DNA of 64,000 nucleotides from positions 119,169 to 183,168 of the forward strand of contig CAZUQM010000010.1 of the NCBI GenBank assembly GCA_964622545.1, written 5' to 3'. The first letter of the stretch is position 1; each line of letters opens with the position of its first letter. This stretch comes from JAFGLZ01 sp964622545. Its GTDB lineage: Bacteria > Planctomycetota > Phycisphaerae > UBA1845 > JAFGLZ01. This document shows, piece by piece, positions 1 through 8,223 of this stretch. The notes under the pieces are model-generated. The model was not told the DNA's origin. It searched no databases and saw only the letters and a list, made by a program, of their open reading frames with translations. The position numbers and the translations under genes are program-made.

Positions 1-845
1 AAGACGCAGCCGGTGTAGTAGGCCAGGCCGCGGACGATCTTCATATCGTAAGAACAGAATTCTGTAATTCCAAAGTTCTGTAACAATAAGAAAAGCTGTG
101 CCAACGTCCGCCGGTGTTGGGCCACCGGCTCGGCGCCGAACGCGGGGTGGTCGGAGCCCATCAGCGCGTCCAGCGAGTCGATCGCCAGCAGCGGCTCGAC
201 GCGGTCGAAGCCGACGCAGTCGCCCAGGGCCTCGTCCCAGGCCGCGCGGAGCTTGTCCGGCTCCATCCGCTCGGCCTTGTCGACGAGGGCGTAGGCCTGA
301 CCGTGGCGATCGGTCGGGATGCCGAGCTCGGTGAACAGCGCGGCCGTCAGGCGACGGTCGTTGATCCGGATGACCACGTCGTCGGCGGTGAGGCCCAGCT
401 CACCGAGCGCGTCGGCGGCGACGAAGAGGCATTCGGCGTCGGCGAGCAGCTCGTCCGAGCCCACGATGTCGATGTTCCACTGATAGAACTCCCGGAGCCG
501 GCCCCGCTGCGGCCGTTCGCCGCGGTAGAACGCCCCGATGCTGAACCACTTGATCGGACGCGGCAGCGTCTGCACGCGGGCGTTGATCATCCGCGCCAGG
601 GTCGGGGTCATCTCGGGTCGGACGGCGAGCTCCTCATCGCTGCGGCTCTGGATGGCGAAGAGCTGGCCGACCAGCTCGTCCCCGCTCTTGGCGCGATAGA
701 GATCGAGCGTTTCGAGGATCGGCCCGTCGTACTCGACGAAGGCGTTGCGCAGCGATACGCGCCGCCACGCATCGAGTACGTGGTTGCGAGCCGCAAGGTC
801 CTCGGGATAGAAATCGCGTGTGCCGCGTACGCGCTGGATCTTCAT
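1..845 (-). CDS. hisS: Histidyl-tRNA synthetase (3' part lies outside the window)
   Basis: Charges tRNA-His with histidine in the cytoplasm. The reading frame starts at an ATG at 845 and stays open to base 1, giving about 281 residues; the C-terminal catalytic and anticodon-binding parts lie beyond the window. The N-terminus MKIQRVRGTRDFYPEDLAAR is typical of HisS. It is followed by class II synthetase signatures: the RPEMTPTLARM segment, the motif 2 region (WFSIGAFYRGERPQRGRLRE, then FYQWNIDIVG) and the histidine-A type motif RGLAYYTG at the very edge. The identification is secure. One oddity is a roughly 60-base AT-rich patch (about 41-103) with TTA and other rare codons that keeps the frame; see findings. 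Confidence 0.96.
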   Translation of the reverse strand, partial: MKIQRVRGTRDFYPEDLAARNHVLDAWRRVSLRNAFVEYDGPILETLDLYRAKSGDELVGQLFAIQSRSDEELAVRPEMTPTLARMINARVQTLPRPIKWFSIGAFYRGERPQRGRLREFYQWNIDIVGSDELLADAECLFVAADALGELGLTADDVVIRINDRRLTAALFTELGIPTDRHGQAYALVDKAERMEPDKLRAAWDEALGDCVGFDRVEPLLAIDSLDALMGSDHPAFGAEPVAQHRRTLAQLFLLLQNFGITEFCSYDMKIVRGLAYYTGCV

Positions 846-923
846 ACGGGGTGAAACCTCGTGTCGTCTGCGGCCGACCTCGGCACCGCGGGCCTGCCGG
901 TGCGGTGTCGTCCGTGTGGGGGT

Positions 924-1367
924 CTACTTACGGTTGCCCTTGTCCTTCTTCTTCTTAGTCTTCTTGCGCTTCTTGGCCAGGACCTTCTTGGCATAGTCCA
1001 GGCATTCTTCCGGCGTACGGAGGAGGAGGTCGTGCTCGCCGTCGGGTTCGGCGTGTTCGCAGTCCTTGGCCTTGTACTTGCGGCAGATGCGGGGGCGGTC
1101 CTCGTAGATGCCGCACAAGTGGTCGGGTCTTAGCGCGGTGCACGTGCTGTCGATCTGGATATACCAGTCGTCGTCGTCGACGAAGACCGACACGCCCTCG
1201 TGCAGCAGGTACCACCGGATGTCGTCGAAGTCTCCCTTGGTCTCGGGTTCCTCGATGGGCAGGGCGAAGTAGCTGCAGCACTTCGCGCCGCAGGTGATGC
1301 ACTGTTGGTTGGGCGGGGGCTTGTCGCCCTTCTTGTCCTTCTTGTTCTTCTTCTCTTTCTTACCCAC
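924..1367 (-). CDS. YkgJ-type cysteine-cluster protein (Zn/Fe-binding)
   Basis: A 147-residue protein with the CxxCxxxCC signature of the YkgJ/UPF0153 family at residues 23-31 (C23, C26, C30, C31). A second cysteine group follows (C76, C85, C95, C103), including the CGIYEDRP and CRKY motifs usual for the family. Members are thought to bind zinc or an iron-sulfur cluster; their role is not well defined. Both termini are very lysine-rich (KKEKKNKKDKKGDK at the start, AKKRKKTKKKKDKGNRK at the end), which suggests a nucleic acid or membrane-surface contact, though that is inference. The start is a GTG with a GGGAGG ribosome binding site 9 bases upstream. It lies 78 bases upstream of hisS on the same strand and may be co-transcribed with it. 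Confidence 0.85.
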   Translation of the reverse strand: MGKKEKKNKKDKKGDKPPPNQQCITCGAKCCSYFALPIEEPETKGDFDDIRWYLLHEGVSVFVDDDDWYIQIDSTCTALRPDHLCGIYEDRPRICRKYKAKDCEHAEPDGEHDLLLRTPEECLDYAKKVLAKKRKKTKKKKDKGNRK

Positions 1368-1620
1368 GTCTGGGATCCTCCCGGGGATGCGGCCTCGTCC
1401 GTCGGCCCGACCATGCCGTGGATTCTAGGCACCACGGCGGGCAGGTCAACACGCCGGGGTGCATGAGGGCGAGCATCGGGGGCATCTCAGGACGTGCTCC
1501 AACGTCGTCGATCGAGGCGATCCACCCGCGCCGTGGCGTTTGGGGGGCTGAGACCACCCTCGCCACGCCGCGGCGTCCGTGGAGCCGCCAGGCACCCCCG
1601 AGCGCCGGAGCGGCAAGCGT

Positions 1621-3741
1621 CTAGTCCTCCAACGACAGCGTCGCCGGGAACGTGCTGACGCGCTTGAGCGGATCCGACCGGAAATGGACCTGGAGCTGAT
1701 GCGGGCCGTGACTGAAGCGCCCCAGCACGAGCTTGATCGGGAGCTGGATCGAGCCACCGGGTTGGATCGTCAGGGGCTTGCGCTCGTGCGGGATGGCCTT
1801 GTAGTCGATCGGCAGCATCTCGCCGTTGAGCCGCACCACGGGCCAGACCTCCTGTACGACGGCCGATTGATTGCGGAGCACCAGGGCGAGCTTCTGGTCG
1901 CTGCGGTGATACGTCAGGCCGACGTCCGCCTGTTGGCGCTTGAAGACGAGCGACAGCTTCGGTCCATTGTCGTGGGGTTGTGTGGTGGCCGATTTGCTGG
2001 CGAGCAGCTTGACGTCCACCGGCAGCGGCGGGGGAAGCAGCGAGGCCCGGTTGGCCACCATCACCTTGACGCCCCCCTTGTCGGGCAGATCGACGCGGAC
2101 CTCGCACGTCCAGTGCTTGCCGCTGTCGATGGCGCGGATCAGCTTGCCTCCGGCCGCCGCGGGCTGCTCGTCGCCGGCCTTGATCACCTTGAGCCAGAGG
2201 CGGCAATCGGCGAACTCACGGTTCAACGCATTCTGGACCGTGGCCACGACCCGCTCGGACGACCCGTCGTTCGGCTGGGCGTAGAAGACCCGCAACCGCC
2301 CCACCGGAACCGACCGCATCCGACCCGGCGGCAGCGTGTCGTCGGGATAGACGTAATCCACGCGCTGGTCGTCGACCTCGATCACCCGGTAGTGGCTGAT
2401 GCCGGTGGCCCGGTCCTGCATGCACGTGCTCGACTGGTGCGTGCGGATGTACAGCAGGCCGCCTTCGCCGTCGCCACGCAGGCCTTGCAGCTTCTTGGCG
2501 AACTCCTTGCCGTCCCAGTCGACGTGTCCGCCCGTGATGATCATGCGGAGCTTGTGCTCCTTGACGAAGGCGGGCAGGTCGGGCACCTCCTGGCCGAGCA
2601 GGTCGAGCACGTCCAGCTCGTCGTTGTGCATCACGATGAAGTTGAATCCACGGATATTCCTGTGCTTGGCCAGGTCGGTCTGGAGGAACCGGAGTTGCTC
2701 ACGGTCGATACGGTGGGCCGAGTGGTCCAGCAGCAGGATGCCGTGGTAGTTGCCGTAATCGAGCGTCCCGATCGGGTTGTCGGCCACGTAGCGGACGAAG
2801 CTCTCCTCGTGATCGTGGTCGCCGCAGACGATGTAGGTGGGCGCCTTGATGCGGGCGAGGAAGTCGAGCGTTCGGACCCAGTCCTGGGGGCGGCTCAGGG
2901 CACGGCCCCATTGCGTGAAGTCGCCCGTGCACACCACGAAGTCGGGCGAAAGGAGGTTGATCTCGTCGACCAACAGGTGGTCGAACTCCGGGGCGGCCGG
3001 GTCGTCGATGTTCATGTTGGACAGATGCACGAAGCGGAACCGGGCCTTCCATCGGTCGGTCACCAGCACGCTGTTGCGGCTGACGCTCGTGTCCGCCTTG
3101 CCCTTGACCTCGATGTGATACAGGCCCGGGATGATGTCTTCCGGCACCTTCAGCGTCATCTGTCCGAACTTGCGGCCCAGCACCACGGGCGGGACGTCGG
3201 CGCGGACGGGGAACCGCAGCTCGGGCGCGTGGCTGTGCACGAGCGAGACCACGATGCGGCTGCCGAGGCTCTTCCGCAGACGCATGACGAAGAAGAACGT
3301 GTCGCCCGGCGTGAGCATGATGGGCCGGCCCTGGCTCGGCGCCAGCACCGTCGCGCCGGGGTCCTCCACGTCGTCGATCCCCGGCTCGTCCGGGATCTCC
3401 TGGGCCGCGGGCTGCTCGGGCTTGGCCGGCTCGACGACGTCGGCCGGGGACGTGGTCGGCCTGGCCGGTTCGTCCTCGGTCTTCTTAGCCGGTGACGTGG
3501 TTGGGGCCGTGGTCGGGGCGGTCGGGCCGACCCGCTCGGGCTGCTCGCGAGCGCTGGTCCGCTTCGGCAAAGACCGTTCCGCGGCCAGCTCCTCGCCTCC
3601 GGTGGCCAGTGCGGCCTGGGATTTCGTCGGCGATGCGCTCCGGGCCGCCGCGCAGCCGCCCACCACCACCGCCGCCGTCGTTACGACCCACACGATCGCT
3701 GTGGTTCTCAAAATGCACCTCCGTGAGCAATGAGCTGCCAT
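1621..3741 (-). CDS. Secreted lipoprotein with a degenerate calcineurin-like phosphoesterase domain
   Basis: About 706 residues. The chosen ATG at 3741 gives a lipoprotein signal (hydrophobic stretch ending VVVGGC, Cys about residue 30), followed by a long Pro/Thr/Ala/Glu-rich linker. The middle third has the order of calcineurin-like phosphoesterase motifs: FRFVHLSNMNID, CTGDFTQWG, VCGDHDHE, VMHNDE and ITGGHVDWD. Several expected metal ligands are changed: the first motif reads S-N-M-N where D-x-H is usual, GNHD reads GDHD, and GHxH reads GHVD. It is therefore either a pseudo-enzyme or an enzyme with altered metal use. The C-terminal third looks like beta-sandwich sequence without recognisable motifs. 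An in-frame ATG 24 bases upstream (3765) is a possible alternative start. The protein probably sits on the outer or cytoplasmic membrane surface. Confidence 0.75.
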   Translation of the reverse strand: MAAHCSRRCILRTTAIVWVVTTAAVVVGGCAAARSASPTKSQAALATGGEELAAERSLPKRTSAREQPERVGPTAPTTAPTTSPAKKTEDEPARPTTSPADVVEPAKPEQPAAQEIPDEPGIDDVEDPGATVLAPSQGRPIMLTPGDTFFFVMRLRKSLGSRIVVSLVHSHAPELRFPVRADVPPVVLGRKFGQMTLKVPEDIIPGLYHIEVKGKADTSVSRNSVLVTDRWKARFRFVHLSNMNIDDPAAPEFDHLLVDEINLLSPDFVVCTGDFTQWGRALSRPQDWVRTLDFLARIKAPTYIVCGDHDHEESFVRYVADNPIGTLDYGNYHGILLLDHSAHRIDREQLRFLQTDLAKHRNIRGFNFIVMHNDELDVLDLLGQEVPDLPAFVKEHKLRMIITGGHVDWDGKEFAKKLQGLRGDGEGGLLYIRTHQSSTCMQDRATGISHYRVIEVDDQRVDYVYPDDTLPPGRMRSVPVGRLRVFYAQPNDGSSERVVATVQNALNREFADCRLWLKVIKAGDEQPAAAGGKLIRAIDSGKHWTCEVRVDLPDKGGVKVMVANRASLLPPPLPVDVKLLASKSATTQPHDNGPKLSLVFKRQQADVGLTYHRSDQKLALVLRNQSAVVQEVWPVVRLNGEMLPIDYKAIPHERKPLTIQPGGSIQLPIKLVLGRFSHGPHQLQVHFRSDPLKRVSTFPATLSLED

Positions 3742-3955
3742 GTGGGGTTTCGTCCAGCATCGCATCGCGCTGATCTGAGTTGGCGATATGTTAAGATGCC
3801 CGCAACCGGGTGACAACCCATGACCCGCGAGGGCAAATCATGGCAGCCGCCTCGTCGACGCGGAGGACCCGGGGCTCGACCGGGCGGGCGCGAGATGGCC
3901 GCACCCGAGGCTCGGGTAACGCCTCGTCGCCCCACCCCCAAAATCAGGAGACACG

Positions 3956-4903
3956 ATGGCCGGCACGACTGGAGCCAAGGACGCCACGCTCACGATCGGA
4001 ACCCGGGGTTCCCTTCTGGCCATGGCTCAGACGAACGTCGTGGCCGACGCCCTGCGGGCGGCCTGGCCCGAGCTCGACGTTCAGGTCCGCAAAATCATCA
4101 CCCGAGGCGATCGACAGCAAAAAGTCGCCCTGCCCCAGATCGGCGGTAAGGGGCTGTTCACCGCCGAGCTGGAGGCCGCCCTTCTCGACGGCTCGATCGA
4201 CCTGGCCGTCCACTCGGCCAAGGACCTGCCGACGGATATGCCCGACGGCATCATCCTGGCGGCCACGCCGCAGCGCGAGGACCCGCGCGACGCCCTGATC
4301 AGCCGCGAGGCCCTCGCGCTCGAGGATCTGCCCGAAGGGGCGCTCATCGGCACGAGCAGCCTCCGACGGCAGGCGCAGCTCCGGCGGATCAGGCCCGACC
4401 TGCGCTTCACCGTCCTGCGGGGCAATGTCGACACGCGAATCCGCAAGGTCCTGCAGCGTCAGGACTGCGACGCCACGCTGCTCGCGATGGCCGGGCTGAG
4501 ACGCACCGATCTCACCGAGCACGTCACGCAGGCGCTGGAGCTGGACGTGATGCTTCCGGCCGCCGGTCAGGGGGCCCTGGCCTTGCAGGCCCGAGCCGAC
4601 GACGAGCGGGTGCTGGCCCTGCTCGAGCCGGTGCATCATCCGCCGACGGCCGAGTGCGTCGTCTGCGAGCGGGCCGTCATCGAGGCCCTGCAAGGCGGGT
4701 GTCAGGCGCCGATCGGTGTCCACGCCTCGCTCGGTGACGGCGGCCTCGACTGTCGCGCGTGCGTGGTGTCGGTGGACGGTACGCTCGTCGCCGAGGCCCG
4801 TGTCGGCGCCGCGTCGCTCGAGGGGCGGGATCCGGCCGAGGACGTGGTTCGCCGGCTCCGTGACGCAGGGGCCGAGGCCATCCTCGCCGCGTGTCGAGAA
4901 TGA
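3956..4903 (+). CDS. hemC: Porphobilinogen deaminase (hydroxymethylbilane synthase)
   Basis: Condenses four porphobilinogen molecules into hydroxymethylbilane in heme biosynthesis. The 315-residue protein has the full family length. Visible signatures are IGTRGSLLAMAQ near the N-terminus, the KGLFTAELEAALLDG and DLAVHSAKDLPT segments, GTSSLRRQAQL, and the cofactor-attachment loop GGCQAPIG in which Cys249 carries the dipyrromethane cofactor. The ATG at 3956 is preceded by AGGAG six bases upstream. It is divergent from the phosphoesterase-like lipoprotein; no other heme gene is adjacent. All key residues appear intact. Confidence 0.97.
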   Translation: MAGTTGAKDATLTIGTRGSLLAMAQTNVVADALRAAWPELDVQVRKIITRGDRQQKVALPQIGGKGLFTAELEAALLDGSIDLAVHSAKDLPTDMPDGIILAATPQREDPRDALISREALALEDLPEGALIGTSSLRRQAQLRRIRPDLRFTVLRGNVDTRIRKVLQRQDCDATLLAMAGLRRTDLTEHVTQALELDVMLPAAGQGALALQARADDERVLALLEPVHHPPTAECVVCERAVIEALQGGCQAPIGVHASLGDGGLDCRACVVSVDGTLVAEARVGAASLEGRDPAEDVVRRLRDAGAEAILAACRE

Positions 4904-5219
4904 TGAGGCGCGCGTGGATGCCGCGAAAGCCCGAGGCGACGTGTCCTCACCTATTAGCTCGGTTCATATCGGTCCGCCCCGTTGGCGACCGGGGCCGGCA
5001 TTGTCCCTTAGAGCATTCGCCCCACCTGCATTAGGGCTACGCCCCCTACCTGGATTCTCGGACCGTCCGATAGCGCACGGCCTCTGCCGCCACGTCGGCA
5101 GTCGCTCGCGGTGCGGTCGACCGGCCCAAACGAAACCGCTTCGAGGAAGTATCCGATATACGTTGGGACTTGGCAGACGCTGTAAGGACGCGAGGGCCTA
5201 TGCGCTGAGGCAACGATCC
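4904..5219. other. Gene-free stretch between hemC and cheR
   Basis: This 316-base stretch separates hemC from the chemotaxis operon. A short GC hairpin (GCCCCG at 4976-4981 with CGGGGC at 4990-4995, 8-base loop) could end hemC transcription but has no T-tract. No coding sequence, RNA gene or convincing promoter was seen. It must hold the promoter of the cheR-cheD-cheB operon. Confidence 0.5.
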
Positions 5220-6062
5220 GTGACGACCGACCTGATGGGCCATACCGACCTGAGCTCCCGTGAATACGAACTCATTCGCCAGCTCGTCTACGCGCACAGC
5301 GGCATCAACCTGGGACACGAGAAGCAGCACCTCGTCCGCGCCCGACTCGGCAAGCGCCTCCGCAAGGGCGGGTTCAAGAGCTTCAAGGACTACTACGAGT
5401 ACGTCCTGAACGACAAGACGGGCGAAGAGCTGGCCATGCTGTTGGACGCCATCAGCACGAACACCACGCACTTCTTCCGTGAGAGCCGGCACTTCGAGCT
5501 GCTCGCCGCCACCATCAAGGAGCGGCTGGAGCAGAACGGCCACCAGCCGTGGGATATCCGCATCTGGTCGGCGGCGTGCAGCAGTGGCGAGGAGCCCTAC
5601 TCGATCGCGATGACGGTTCACCACGTGATCAAGAACTATTCGCGGGTCAATCTCAAGCTGCTGGCGACCGACCTGTCGGTCAAGGTGCTGAGCAAGGCCA
5701 AGCTCGGGGTGTATGAGGCCATGAGGCTGGGCACGCTGCCCAAGGGTTTCAGCAAGGCCTACTTCCGTCGCTGTGGGGGGCCGCACTCGATGCAGGTGCA
5801 GGTCGCGCCCGAGATCCGGAACCTGATCACCTTCTCGCGTTTCAACTTGATGCAGGAGAAGTTCCCGTTTCGGCACCAGTTCGACGCGATCTTCTGCCGC
5901 AACGTGATGATCTACTTCGACAGGCCGACCCAGGAGGCCCTGATCGCCAGGATGTACACGCATCTCAAGCCGAACGGCTTGTTCCTGATCGGGCACAGCG
6001 AAAGCCTCAATTCGCTGAACCACCCCTACCGTTACGTCGAGCCGGCCACATACCGAAAGTGA
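5220..6062 (+). CDS. cheR: Chemotaxis protein methyltransferase CheR
   Basis: Transfers methyl groups from S-adenosylmethionine to glutamate side chains of chemoreceptors. The frame shows the CheR N-terminal all-helical domain (LSSREYELIRQLVYAHSGIN, then GKRLRKGGF), the SAM-binding segment WSAACSSGEEPYSIAM and the late motif FCRNVMIYFD. The GTG start at 5220 is chosen because GAGG lies 9 bases upstream; the ATG at 5235 is a close alternative. The stop is followed four bases later by cheD, so cheR, cheD and cheB are one operon. No receptor-binding TPR extension is present. Confidence 0.95.
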   Translation: MTTDLMGHTDLSSREYELIRQLVYAHSGINLGHEKQHLVRARLGKRLRKGGFKSFKDYYEYVLNDKTGEELAMLLDAISTNTTHFFRESRHFELLAATIKERLEQNGHQPWDIRIWSAACSSGEEPYSIAMTVHHVIKNYSRVNLKLLATDLSVKVLSKAKLGVYEAMRLGTLPKGFSKAYFRRCGGPHSMQVQVAPEIRNLITFSRFNLMQEKFPFRHQFDAIFCRNVMIYFDRPTQEALIARMYTHLKPNGLFLIGHSESLNSLNHPYRYVEPATYRK

Positions 6063-6066
6063 GTGC

Positions 6067-6576
6067 ATGCGAGCGCCCTTCAAGCAGATCGACGTCTTCC
6101 TCGAACCCGGCGAGCTGTACGTCAGTGGTCGGCCCTGCGTGGTCAAGACGATCCTGGGAAGCTGCGTGGCCGTGTGCCTCTACGACCGTAAGAGGCATGT
6201 GGGCGGCATCAACCACTACGTTCTGCCCAATCCGGCGCCCAGCGACCCGCCGAGCGGGCGCTACGGCACGTGCAGCATTGAGCGGCTCTTCGAGAAGGTG
6301 CTCCGCTGCGGGGCCGAGGTGTTTCGGTTGCGCGCGGCCGTGTTCGGCGGCGCCCGGCCCCTGGGCGGCGAGACGGGTCCGCAGGTGGGTCTGGCCAATC
6401 GCGCCGTCGCCGTGGAGATGCTCAAGCGCTACAACGTGCCGATCATCCGGGAGGAGACCGGCGGCACGCTCGGGCGACGCGTGTTCTTCAACTTCGCCAC
6501 GGGGCAGATCGTCACCTCGATGATCGAACGGAATCCCGCTCTCTGGGCCAAGGTGACTCCGGGAGGCGGCGTATGA
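6067..6576 (+). CDS. cheD: Chemoreceptor glutamine deamidase CheD
   Basis: Deamidates glutamines of chemoreceptors and, in many bacteria, binds the CheC phosphatase. The 169-residue protein keeps the catalytic Cys33 in the motif ILGSCVAV and the His50 in GGINHYVLP, plus the glycine-rich VFGGARPLGG segment. It sits between cheR and cheB, overlapping cheB by four bases (ATGA), so translation is probably coupled. The genes together form an adaptation module that sets receptor methylation and amidation; kinase, adaptor and receptor genes are not in the window. Confidence 0.95.
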   Translation: MRAPFKQIDVFLEPGELYVSGRPCVVKTILGSCVAVCLYDRKRHVGGINHYVLPNPAPSDPPSGRYGTCSIERLFEKVLRCGAEVFRLRAAVFGGARPLGGETGPQVGLANRAVAVEMLKRYNVPIIREETGGTLGRRVFFNFATGQIVTSMIERNPALWAKVTPGGGV

Positions 6577-7646
6577 CCTTGGGCAAGCGAATCCAGGTGC
6601 TGGTGGTGGACGACTCCGCCCTCGTGCGGACGATCCTCCGCCGTGAGCTTACGCGGGATCCGCAGATCGAGGTCGTCGGGGCGGCCTCGGACGCCTATGA
6701 AGCCCGCGATATGATCCTCGCGCACCGGCCGGACGTCATCACCTTGGACGTCGAGATGCCGCGGATGAGCGGTCTCGATTTTCTCGATCGGCTCATGAAG
6801 AACTACCCCGTGCCGGTGATCATGTTCAGCACGCTCACCGACTCGGGCACCAAGGCCGCCTTGGAAGCCCTGGAGAAGGGCGCCGTCGACGTCATGCGGA
6901 AGCCGGACCAGACCTCCAGCGCGTTGCGCGAGGTCATGGATCAGCTCATCGACAAGATCAAGGCCGCCCACGGGGCGATCCGCCGCCCCAAGCCGAAGCT
7001 GGCCGCCCCCGCCCGGCCCGTGGCCTTACGCAACAGGGGCGTCGATCCCAGTCGCTTCCTCGTGGCCATCGGGGCCAGCACGGGCGGCACCGAGGCGCTG
7101 CGAGCCGTGCTGGTGCAGTTGCCACCCGATTGCCCCCCTGTCGTGATCGTCCAGCACATGCCCGAGGGGTTCACGGCCGCCTTTGCCGAGCGCCTGAACC
7201 AGGCCTCTCCCCTGCGCGTGGTCGAGGCCATCGACAACCTCCCGCTCAAGCCGGGCATGGCCGTCATCGGCCGCGGGAACTTCCACCTCTCGGTCGAGAA
7301 GCGCGGCACGGGGTGGATCGCTCGGAGCCGTCAGGGCCCGCTGGTCTGCCGTCATCGTCCGAGCGTGGAGGTGCTCTTCCAGTCGGTCGCCAAGAACGTC
7401 GGTCCCGCGGCGGTCGGTGTGATCATGACGGGGATGGGCGCCGACGGTGCCGACGGTATGTTGGCCATGCACCAGGCCGGCGCGGCCACGATCGCCCAGG
7501 ACGAGCGTAGCTGTGTCGTGTTCGGCATGCCCAAAGAGGCCATCCAGCGCGGCGGCGTCGACAAGGTAACCAGCCTGAACAACATCCCACGGACCATCAT
7601 GGCCGCCCTGGCCCACCAGGCCGCCGGTGCGGCGACCGCCCGATGA
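6573..7646 (+). CDS. cheB: Chemotaxis response regulator protein-glutamate methylesterase CheB
   Basis: Removes methyl groups from, and deamidates, chemoreceptors after phosphorylation by the chemotaxis kinase. Residues 1-125 form a receiver domain with the acidic pair in VVDDSALVR, phospho-acceptor Asp59 in ITLDVEMP, and the KP motif. A linker leads to the methylesterase domain with catalytic Ser169 (IGASTGGTEAL), His195 (VQHMPEGFT) and Asp291 (GMGADGADGM). The length of 357 residues is normal. The start overlaps the cheD stop. Both domains look fully functional. Confidence 0.97.
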   Translation: MTLGKRIQVLVVDDSALVRTILRRELTRDPQIEVVGAASDAYEARDMILAHRPDVITLDVEMPRMSGLDFLDRLMKNYPVPVIMFSTLTDSGTKAALEALEKGAVDVMRKPDQTSSALREVMDQLIDKIKAAHGAIRRPKPKLAAPARPVALRNRGVDPSRFLVAIGASTGGTEALRAVLVQLPPDCPPVVIVQHMPEGFTAAFAERLNQASPLRVVEAIDNLPLKPGMAVIGRGNFHLSVEKRGTGWIARSRQGPLVCRHRPSVEVLFQSVAKNVGPAAVGVIMTGMGADGADGMLAMHQAGAATIAQDERSCVVFGMPKEAIQRGGVDKVTSLNNIPRTIMAALAHQAAGAATAR

Positions 7647-7808
7647 GTCAGCGGAGCAGGCCGCTGCGTGCGCCCGGCATGACTGCTAGGGCTCGGGTGG
7701 ATCGCTCCAGGAACGCCGCCGCTGCGACCGGTTGCATGGGGCGCCGACCCGCGATCCGGCGGGGGTCGAACCGACCGGAAGAGGCGCACGACGGCACGAT
7801 TTGCCGAC

Positions 7809-7837
7809 TTGACGTCCACGCCCTGCGTGAGTACATT
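7809..7837 (+). promoter_or_regulatory. Candidate sigma-70 promoter for tRNA-Lys
   Basis: TTGACG at 7809-7814 and TACATT at 7832-7837 are separated by 17 bases. They lie about 100 bases upstream of the tRNA, in the 289-base stretch after cheB that otherwise holds no gene. The match to the housekeeping consensus is good (5/6 and 4/6), but no experimental support exists. Confidence 0.5.
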
Positions 7838-7935
7838 AACGAATCTGCTACCGGTGACGACATCGACGTCTGCCGATGAACCTGGGAGCAGACCCCAGCG
7901 CTGCCGAGCCCTGTGAGGGGCCTGGCACGCGAACC

Positions 7936-8008
7936 GGGCTGCTAGCTCAGCTGGTAGAGCAACGGATTCTTAATCCGCAGGTCCGGGGTTCGAATCCCTG
8001 GCAGCCCA
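7936..8008 (+). tRNA. tRNA-Lys (anticodon CUU)
   Basis: The 73-base sequence folds as a standard cloverleaf. The acceptor arm GGGCTGC pairs with GCAGCCC, the D arm GCTC pairs with GAGC, and the anticodon loop TTCTTAA carries CTT at positions 34-36. The T arm CGGGG pairs with CCCTG around TTCGAAT. The discriminator base is A. The 3' CCA is not encoded. The first anticodon stem pair (A27-C43) is a mismatch, which is tolerated in many tRNAs. It reads lysine AAG codons, the preferred lysine codon in this GC-rich sequence. Confidence 0.95.
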
Positions 8009-8033
8009 ATGGCTTAGGTGTTGAAGAGGGGCC

Positions 8034-8072
8034 ACGGTTGCAGGACGGTTGCAGAAACCATCCTGCAACCGT
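8034..8072 (+). terminator. Perfect 12-bp hairpin downstream of tRNA-Lys
   Basis: ACGGTTGCAGGA (8034-8045) and TCCTGCAACCGT (8061-8072) are exact reverse complements around a 15-base loop. The loop repeats CGGTTGCAG, part of the left arm. A short TGTCTTTC follows. It is likely a terminator or RNA-processing hairpin for the tRNA transcript. It could also be one arm of a tRNA-adjacent integration site, but no integrase is nearby. Confidence 0.5.
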
Positions 8073-8223
8073 TGTCTTTCGCAGCCGTCCCACGGCTTCC
8101 CGCATGCCGTCAGACTACCCAGAGCTAGCCCACGCCTCGTTGTCGCACGCACAGTCCGCCCGCCAACCGTTAGCCCACGCCCATCAGGCCACACACGGTC
8201 AGCCCACCCATCATCGGGGCGTC

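Noticed and set aside
4976..4995. Short GC hairpin after hemC as a terminator.
   Set aside because: Only 6 bp and no T-tract; mentioned in the gap note only.
8009..8223. An integration site next to tRNA-Lys.
   Set aside because: No integrase, no repeat of the tRNA 3' end and no atypical gene block follow; only a hairpin is present.
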